DNA of 64,000 nt from Cytophagaceae bacterium (GTDB lineage: Bacteria; Bacteroidota; Bacteroidia; Cytophagales; Spirosomataceae), in NCBI GenBank assembly GCA_947450365.1, contig CANFVE010000004.1, positions 40,346 through 104,345 on the forward strand, written 5' to 3'. The notes under the pieces are model-generated. The model ran no database searches. It was not told the DNA's origin and saw nothing but the letters and a program-made list of their open reading frames with translations. Positions within the stretch are counted from its first letter, which is position 1; each line of letters starts with the position of its first letter. Shown piece after piece: positions 60,401 to 64,000 of this stretch. The position numbers and the translations under genes are program-made.

Positions 60401-60677
60401 TAACGGTACGAAGAACTACTTCTACGAAGATGCGTCGTTCGCACGTTTACGTAACTTATCTGTGGGCGTGGACTTAGTGAAAGTGTTAGGTATCAAAGGA
60501 TTCAGAAAATTACAATTGGTAGCTTCTGGACGTAATTTGTACACATTGACAAACTACACAGGTATGGATCCAGAAATTTCTTCGGGTTCTGTGAATTCAG
60601 CTTGGGACCGTGGAACTGACCACAACTCGATGCCGAACTTACGTTCATACCAAGTTCAATTAAACATTGGTTTCTAA
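57498..60677 (+). CDS. SusC/RagA-type TonB-linked outer-membrane receptor
   Basis: 1059 residues. Signal peptide LLMTFLLTFLAAASLFAQ; then a CarboxypepD_reg domain (VTGKVTSAEDGSGLPGVTIS), the segment QLSEVVVTGTGTAIDK (TonB-box-like region of SusC proteins), plug domain with NIVLRGINTINRGTTPMILLD and ERVEVIQGAAAATIYGAQGA, and a large barrel ending in RSYQVQLNIGF. It imports oligosaccharides or other ligands captured by its SusD partner, encoded next. The ligand is unknown; no glycoside hydrolase is adjacent within the window. Codon choice (GGT, CGT, AAC) looks more expression-adapted than in neighbouring genes. Confidence 0.95.
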   Translation: MKKNLLMTFLLTFLAAASLFAQDKKVTGKVTSAEDGSGLPGVTISVKGTSKGTQTDVNGAYSISVPSSATLVFTFVGLNPQSIQVGNKAVIDVKLSTDARQLSEVVVTGTGTAIDKRSTAIDVQAITAKNLPSVPGASVDQALVGKIAGAQISSGNGMPGQPVNIVLRGINTINRGTTPMILLDGVELGSTDLNSIDLNVVERVEVIQGAAAATIYGAQGANGVIQLFSKKGKAGKVNVDFSSSVISGTPLNVGGLRKADMHGFKTNANNEVVGGSGQPLALDPEYGSYAENVIFASTDPTVQINKPYDKNLKYYDHFGMFFVNTTNYNNSLSISGGADKSDYNLTLSNSDNAGPFKNIGGLNRTNLTANLGFELAKGLKLRSITQLVYTKNTINDATGRSIIYSVFNSRPFADYEFKDKDGNYPVYFGDAVGVNGANPNFVNHYTQTLTNTIDVNQSLNLNYEVNKFLSLDAKYGINHQTSSTTLTYLNQSGNKNVMDQQYWYGYYNGNDANGELVNFLNTRTFQNLLASAYIKTDLQKDFGINIPLRTTTQVAFDYRNRQNTAYSSYGIGLPNYTPFNTSQAAETHVASDYKEPFITYGYLATQRLDYGTIGGLSAGFRTDFSSAFGAASTPQTFPRGDAYLRLSELGFFKNAAISSTIEDFKLRAAYGEAGIQPNAFDRYITLNTGVIGGGNAFFFPLTQSNPNLNVEISKELEIGTDIGLNLGKSSAWLNNVNFSGSYWKRSTDNAIFNVDAAPSTGIGTVKDNAFSLASSGIQASLNAQIYKDADWTWNFTTNFGKQTSEITAVRGGAQVVVTSAAGSTGYVLRAGEKIGQLYGFFGVHSLDALLPDGTVAIPADQRSLFEVASNGWVVKKSTKAPYFSTKQYSFGDPNPAFNASFINELSYKGIVTFNLQVDLIQGAHLYNQTKEWMYRDGIHADYQKPLTINGETGAWSAFYRGVYAEVSRNGTKNYFYEDASFARLRNLSVGVDLVKVLGIKGFRKLQLVASGRNLYTLTNYTGMDPEISSGSVNSAWDRGTDHNSMPNLRSYQVQLNIGF

Positions 60678-60715
60678 TTCAGAATAGAAAAAGGGAATAT
60701 TTAAATTTGAAAAAT

Positions 60716-62347
60716 ATGAAAAATATAAAAATAACCGCGCTTTCCTTTCTGCTCTTAGCTGGAACGGTGATGTCGTGTAAAGATCAATTAGATATCCAAA
60801 ACCCAAATCAGCCAACACCGGCAACGGCAGCTTCTGAGACAGGGATTTTAGGATTGGCGCAAGGTTCCATTTATAAAAATGGTTTTACTTCAGCGGGTAA
60901 CAAATACTACGATGGAGTTGTAGGTGCATTTTACAATGGAGTGGTAGGTATCCACGAGTTAATGGGTGATATCGTCGCTGCTGAAGCTGCAAATACCTAT
61001 ATGAATAACTTGTCAGCACCGGATATGGTGATTTTAGATAATGGTACGCAGGTGCCAAATCCAAATAACCCTCCCTTGCAAAAGACGTTATTGCGGGCTG
61101 TAAATACGAATTCTCAACAAGGGGGTAACCCAGGTTTCCACGAGTGGGCGATGATGTATCAATTGAACAATTCATGTAACACGATTTTAGAGGCGGTTGA
61201 AAAAACAACTTTCTCAGGTGATGCGGCAGCCAAGAAAAATGCGATCAAAGCTTGGGCGTATTTATGGAAAGGTTATGCCTACTCACGCATTGGTTCGATG
61301 TACTATGCGGGTTTAATTATTAACACAGCATCTGTAACTAATAGCACGTATGTGTCTAAAGAAGCGATGATTACGGAGGCAAATGCCAACTATGACAAGG
61401 CTGCAGCTGCGGTAAGTGCATCAGGTAACACGGCTGCGTTTACAGATATCATCACGGCTTTGATTCCAGATTTCTTCCAAAATGATAAAGGCGCGGTACC
61501 AACTTCAGCCCAATGGACGAAGAATATCAATACCTTGAAAGCGCGTAATATCTTGGTAAACACACCAACGGCCTCTATGACAGCTGCTCAATGGGATGCA
61601 ATTTTAAGCTTAGCCAATGCGGGTGTAGGCGCATCTGATCCTGTTTTTGCTGCAAACACAAATGCAAACGGAGATATCTTCGGTGCCTCGAATTATAACG
61701 TGGCAGCTCGTGCTGTAGGTTCAAACGCTTCCGGTGGATCGTATAAAATTTCTGAGCGTTTGATTCAGGATTTTAATGCAGGTGACCAACGCTTGGCTCA
61801 AAACTTTAAACAATTCGCTACTTGGATTGGTAATGCCGACCGTGGCAACTCGTTCAATACTCGTTGGGCCATCAAAGACGGTGGAAACGGATTACCAGGC
61901 GTGATGACGTATGTAAACCGTACAGCAGGTAACGCAGTATTGTATATGCTAGGTTCTTATGAAGAGAATGAATTGATGAAGGCTGAGGCTAAGTTGTGGA
62001 AAGGCGATGTAGCTGGAGCTGCGGCGAGCATTAACGCGGTACGTAAATATCAAGGCGCTGGTATCGATGATATTACATCGAAGGACGCGGCTACGGTAAA
62101 AGAAGAATTACGTAAAGAGCGTCGTGTGGCGTTGGCTTTCCGTGGATTCTCGTTCTACGATGCACGTCGTTGGGGTGTTTTGGATAACGGTCGCACGGGT
62201 TGCGTCGTGATTTCAAAAGACGGTTCTTCGATTAGCAAAAACGCTACAATCAAATATGGTTATTTAGATTATTGGGATGTACCAGACAATGAGTTAGCAA
62301 ATAATCCTGCTGGCGCTGGAAGTGCACCTACAAAGAATCCAAAATAA
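60716..62347 (+). CDS. SusD/RagB-type nutrient-binding outer-membrane lipoprotein
   Basis: 543 residues from MKNIKITALSFLLLAGTVMSC, a lipoprotein signal with the lipidated Cys at about residue 21; a TTG three codons upstream is in frame. The SusD fold shows in QLDIQNPNQPT, TPR-like helices in the middle (WAYLWKGYAYSRIGSMY), ENELMKAEAKLWKGD and the C-terminal KEERRKERRVALAFRGFSFYDARRWG-like motif (FRGFSFYDARRWG). It captures ligand at the cell surface for the SusC receptor encoded 38 bases upstream. A strong terminator follows. Confidence 0.95.
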   Translation: MKNIKITALSFLLLAGTVMSCKDQLDIQNPNQPTPATAASETGILGLAQGSIYKNGFTSAGNKYYDGVVGAFYNGVVGIHELMGDIVAAEAANTYMNNLSAPDMVILDNGTQVPNPNNPPLQKTLLRAVNTNSQQGGNPGFHEWAMMYQLNNSCNTILEAVEKTTFSGDAAAKKNAIKAWAYLWKGYAYSRIGSMYYAGLIINTASVTNSTYVSKEAMITEANANYDKAAAAVSASGNTAAFTDIITALIPDFFQNDKGAVPTSAQWTKNINTLKARNILVNTPTASMTAAQWDAILSLANAGVGASDPVFAANTNANGDIFGASNYNVAARAVGSNASGGSYKISERLIQDFNAGDQRLAQNFKQFATWIGNADRGNSFNTRWAIKDGGNGLPGVMTYVNRTAGNAVLYMLGSYEENELMKAEAKLWKGDVAGAAASINAVRKYQGAGIDDITSKDAATVKEELRKERRVALAFRGFSFYDARRWGVLDNGRTGCVVISKDGSSISKNATIKYGYLDYWDVPDNELANNPAGAGSAPTKNPK

Positions 62348-62368
62348 ACTAATCAATCTGCACTGATT

Positions 62369-62405
62369 AATGGGGGTTTTCGAAAAGAAAACCCCCATTT
62401 TTTTT
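62369..62405 (+). terminator. Strong rho-independent terminator after susD
   Basis: TGGGGGTTTTC pairs perfectly with GAAAACCCCCA around a GAAAA loop, extended by two A-T pairs, and is followed by a T run. It closes the first susC-susD unit and separates it from the second susC gene. Confidence 0.88.
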
Positions 62406-62486
62406 GTTTAATGCTTTGTCCTTTATCGGAAAATTCATAATTTGCCAAACTTTTAAATTATTTTTTCATTAAATAAACTAATCAAC

Positions 62487-64000
62487 ATGAAAAAACTCTT
62501 ACTCGTATGGGTATTGGTGATGGCTGTTATCAGTTCGTCCTTTGCTCAAACAAGGCAAGTAACAGGTAAGGTTACTTCCTCAGAGGATGGTACTGCGCTT
62601 CCAGGTGTCAGTGTCAGCCTAAAAGGTACTTCTCGGGGTACTACAACAGCCGCTGATGGTTCTTACAAAATCACGGTAGGTAATTCAGATGCTGTTGTGT
62701 TCAGTTTTGTGGGATATAAACCACAAACCATTAATGTAGGTAGCCAAACCACAATCAATGTGGTGTTAGCTTCAGATGCTTCAGAATTAAATGAAGTAGT
62801 TGTGACGGCCTTGGGTTTGACTCGTACGAAGAATTCACTTCCTTATGCGGCTCAACAAGTAAAGGGCGAAGAATTAACCCGTGTTCGTAATGGAAATGCA
62901 TTTTCTGCTTTATCTGGAAAGGTAGCTGGTTTGCAAATTACACAAGGTAACACCGTGGGAGGTTCGACAAACGTCGTGATTCGTGGTAACAAATCTTTAA
63001 CAGGTAATAACCAAGCGTTATTCGTTGTGGATGGTGTGCCCGTAGATAACACAATCAAAAACTCAGGAACTCAGCAAGCTGGGGGTGGTGGTTATGATTA
63101 TGGTAACGCGGCTGCGGATATTAACCCAGATGATATTGAGTCGATGACAGTTTTGAAAGGAGCTGCTGCGACTGCACTTTACGGTTCTCGTGCATCGAAT
63201 GGTGTGATCATGATCACTACCAAGAAAGCGAAAAAAGGCTTAGGTTTGACGATTAATGCTGGTTTGACGGTTGGAACTATCGATAAATCAACATTCGTTG
63301 ATTACCAAGATGGCTATGGTGCAGGTTATTCTGATCCATACCAAAAAGATGGTTTCTTGTATTTTGATGCAAATGGCGACGGTACAAAAGATTTAGTTGT
63401 ACCAACGGCTGAAGATGCTTCTTACGGGGTTAAATTTAATCCTAGTTTAATGGTTTACCATTGGGATGCTTTTGATCCTGCAGGTCCAAACTACATGAAA
63501 ACTAAGCCATGGGTAGCAGCGGCTAATACGCCTGTTACTTTCTATGAGACTTCGATTTCAAATAACACGAATATCTTATTGGATGGTGCTACGGACAAAG
63601 GAAGCTTTAAATTAGGCTATACGCGTAATGATGAGCGGGGTACTTTGCCTAATAGCTCGGTGTCTAAAAACACGGTTAATTTAGCTGGAAGCTACACGAT
63701 GTCGTCTAAATTCACGGCTTCTGCTGCAGCTAACTTCTCGATTATTGATGGAAAAGGACGTTATGGTTCAGGGTATTCTGGATTGAACGTAAACCAAAAC
63801 TTCCGTCAGTGGTACCAACGTAACGTGGATATCCAAGAGCAAAAAGATGCCTATTTCCGTAATCAGAAAAACGTTACTTGGAACTGGGGTGATCCTTCAA
63901 CTCCTGCAGGTTTAAAGCCAATTTATACGAATAACTACTATTGGTCTCGTTATCAAAATTATGAAAACGATACACGTACTCGTATTTTTGGTAATGCGAT
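62487..64000 (+). CDS. Second SusC/RagA-type TonB-linked receptor, 5' part
   Basis: The frame is open from the ATG at 62487 to the window end (about 504 residues seen). Signal peptide LLLVWVLVMAVISSSFAQ; CarboxypepD_reg domain with VTGKVTSSEDGTALPGVSVS; ELNEVVVTALGLTRTKNSL; plug with FSALSGKVAGLQITQGNTVG, VVIRGNKSLTGNNQALFVVD, and SMTVLKGAAATALYGSRASN. The barrel begins but is cut off. It is a paralogue of the preceding SusC, with different plug loops, and lies beyond a strong terminator, so it should have its own promoter and probably its own SusD partner outside the window. Confidence 0.93.
   Translation, partial: MKKLLLVWVLVMAVISSSFAQTRQVTGKVTSSEDGTALPGVSVSLKGTSRGTTTAADGSYKITVGNSDAVVFSFVGYKPQTINVGSQTTINVVLASDASELNEVVVTALGLTRTKNSLPYAAQQVKGEELTRVRNGNAFSALSGKVAGLQITQGNTVGGSTNVVIRGNKSLTGNNQALFVVDGVPVDNTIKNSGTQQAGGGGYDYGNAAADINPDDIESMTVLKGAAATALYGSRASNGVIMITTKKAKKGLGLTINAGLTVGTIDKSTFVDYQDGYGAGYSDPYQKDGFLYFDANGDGTKDLVVPTAEDASYGVKFNPSLMVYHWDAFDPAGPNYMKTKPWVAAANTPVTFYETSISNNTNILLDGATDKGSFKLGYTRNDERGTLPNSSVSKNTVNLAGSYTMSSKFTASAAANFSIIDGKGRYGSGYSGLNVNQNFRQWYQRNVDIQEQKDAYFRNQKNVTWNWGDPSTPAGLKPIYTNNYYWSRYQNYENDTRTRIFGNA

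Overview
The window looks like chromosomal DNA of a Bacteroidota bacterium, most likely a Cytophagales-type, carotenoid-pigmented aerobe. The evidence is two SusC-type receptors with a SusD lipoprotein, further TonB-dependent/outer-membrane barrel proteins, a DUF4249 lipoprotein, a PorT-like gene directly behind ubiE, an arginine cluster with an acyl-ornithine carbamoyltransferase, a CrtW-type carotenoid ketolase, and promoters that fit the Bacteroidota pattern TTTG(-33) / TAnnTTTG(-7). Genus cannot be fixed from the sequence. Coding density is very high; no gap exceeds about 250 bases. I saw no tRNA, rRNA, IS element, phage gene, integrase or CRISPR array.

Layout. 1-7.7 kb: 3' end of nrdA, a GT-C membrane glycosyltransferase, then a GT2 polyprenyl-phosphate glycosyltransferase, a YhhN protein and a YdiJ-like FAD/Fe-S oxidoreductase. 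7.7-14.7 kb: Xre regulator plus NagB/PIG-L fusion (minus), TonB receptor plus DUF4249 lipoprotein (plus), ubiE-porT (minus, ATGA overlap). 14.7-21.1 kb: histidine kinase and AEC transporter (minus), divergent from padR - PspC/beta-helix membrane protein - DUF2807 protein (plus), then a DUF1684 gene. 21.2-26.6 kb: ribE, the arginine operon argF'-argB-argE-argH (minus), a GNAT gene. 26.7-33.5 kb: outer-membrane barrel protein, polyprenyl diphosphate synthase, patatin, pyrH-frr, crtW. 33.5-44.5 kb: GH43 enzyme, DUF2851, dusB-eamA, CPBP protease-DUF2007-cdsA, a carboxypeptidase-regulatory-like protein, and GMC oxidoreductase - gluconate dehydrogenase subunit 3 - pgeF. 44.6-53.9 kb: mutS, alpha/beta hydrolase-CBS-nadK, an FAD amine-oxidase-like gene, a vanadium-haloperoxidase-like lipoprotein with a stop/start-overlapping truncated hemoglobin, and a DUF5009 membrane protein. 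53.9-57.3 kb: GHMP sugar kinase - nucleotidyltransferase - GntP permease. 57.5-64 kb: SusC-SusD, a strong terminator, and a second SusC running off the window.

Most genes are housekeeping or envelope functions. The parts most worth a second look are: the padR/PspC/DUF2807 module, whose promoter is overlaid by a 27-bp near-palindrome; the kinase-nucleotidyltransferase-permease trio, which could be a sugar or sugar-acid salvage route to an NDP-sugar; the haloperoxidase-hemoglobin pair; a palindromic promoter core shared by crtW and the GH43 gene; and several genes whose -7 promoter element lies only 2-10 bases before the ATG, suggesting leaderless or near-leaderless mRNAs. No CRISPR, toxin-antitoxin or recognised defence system was found.
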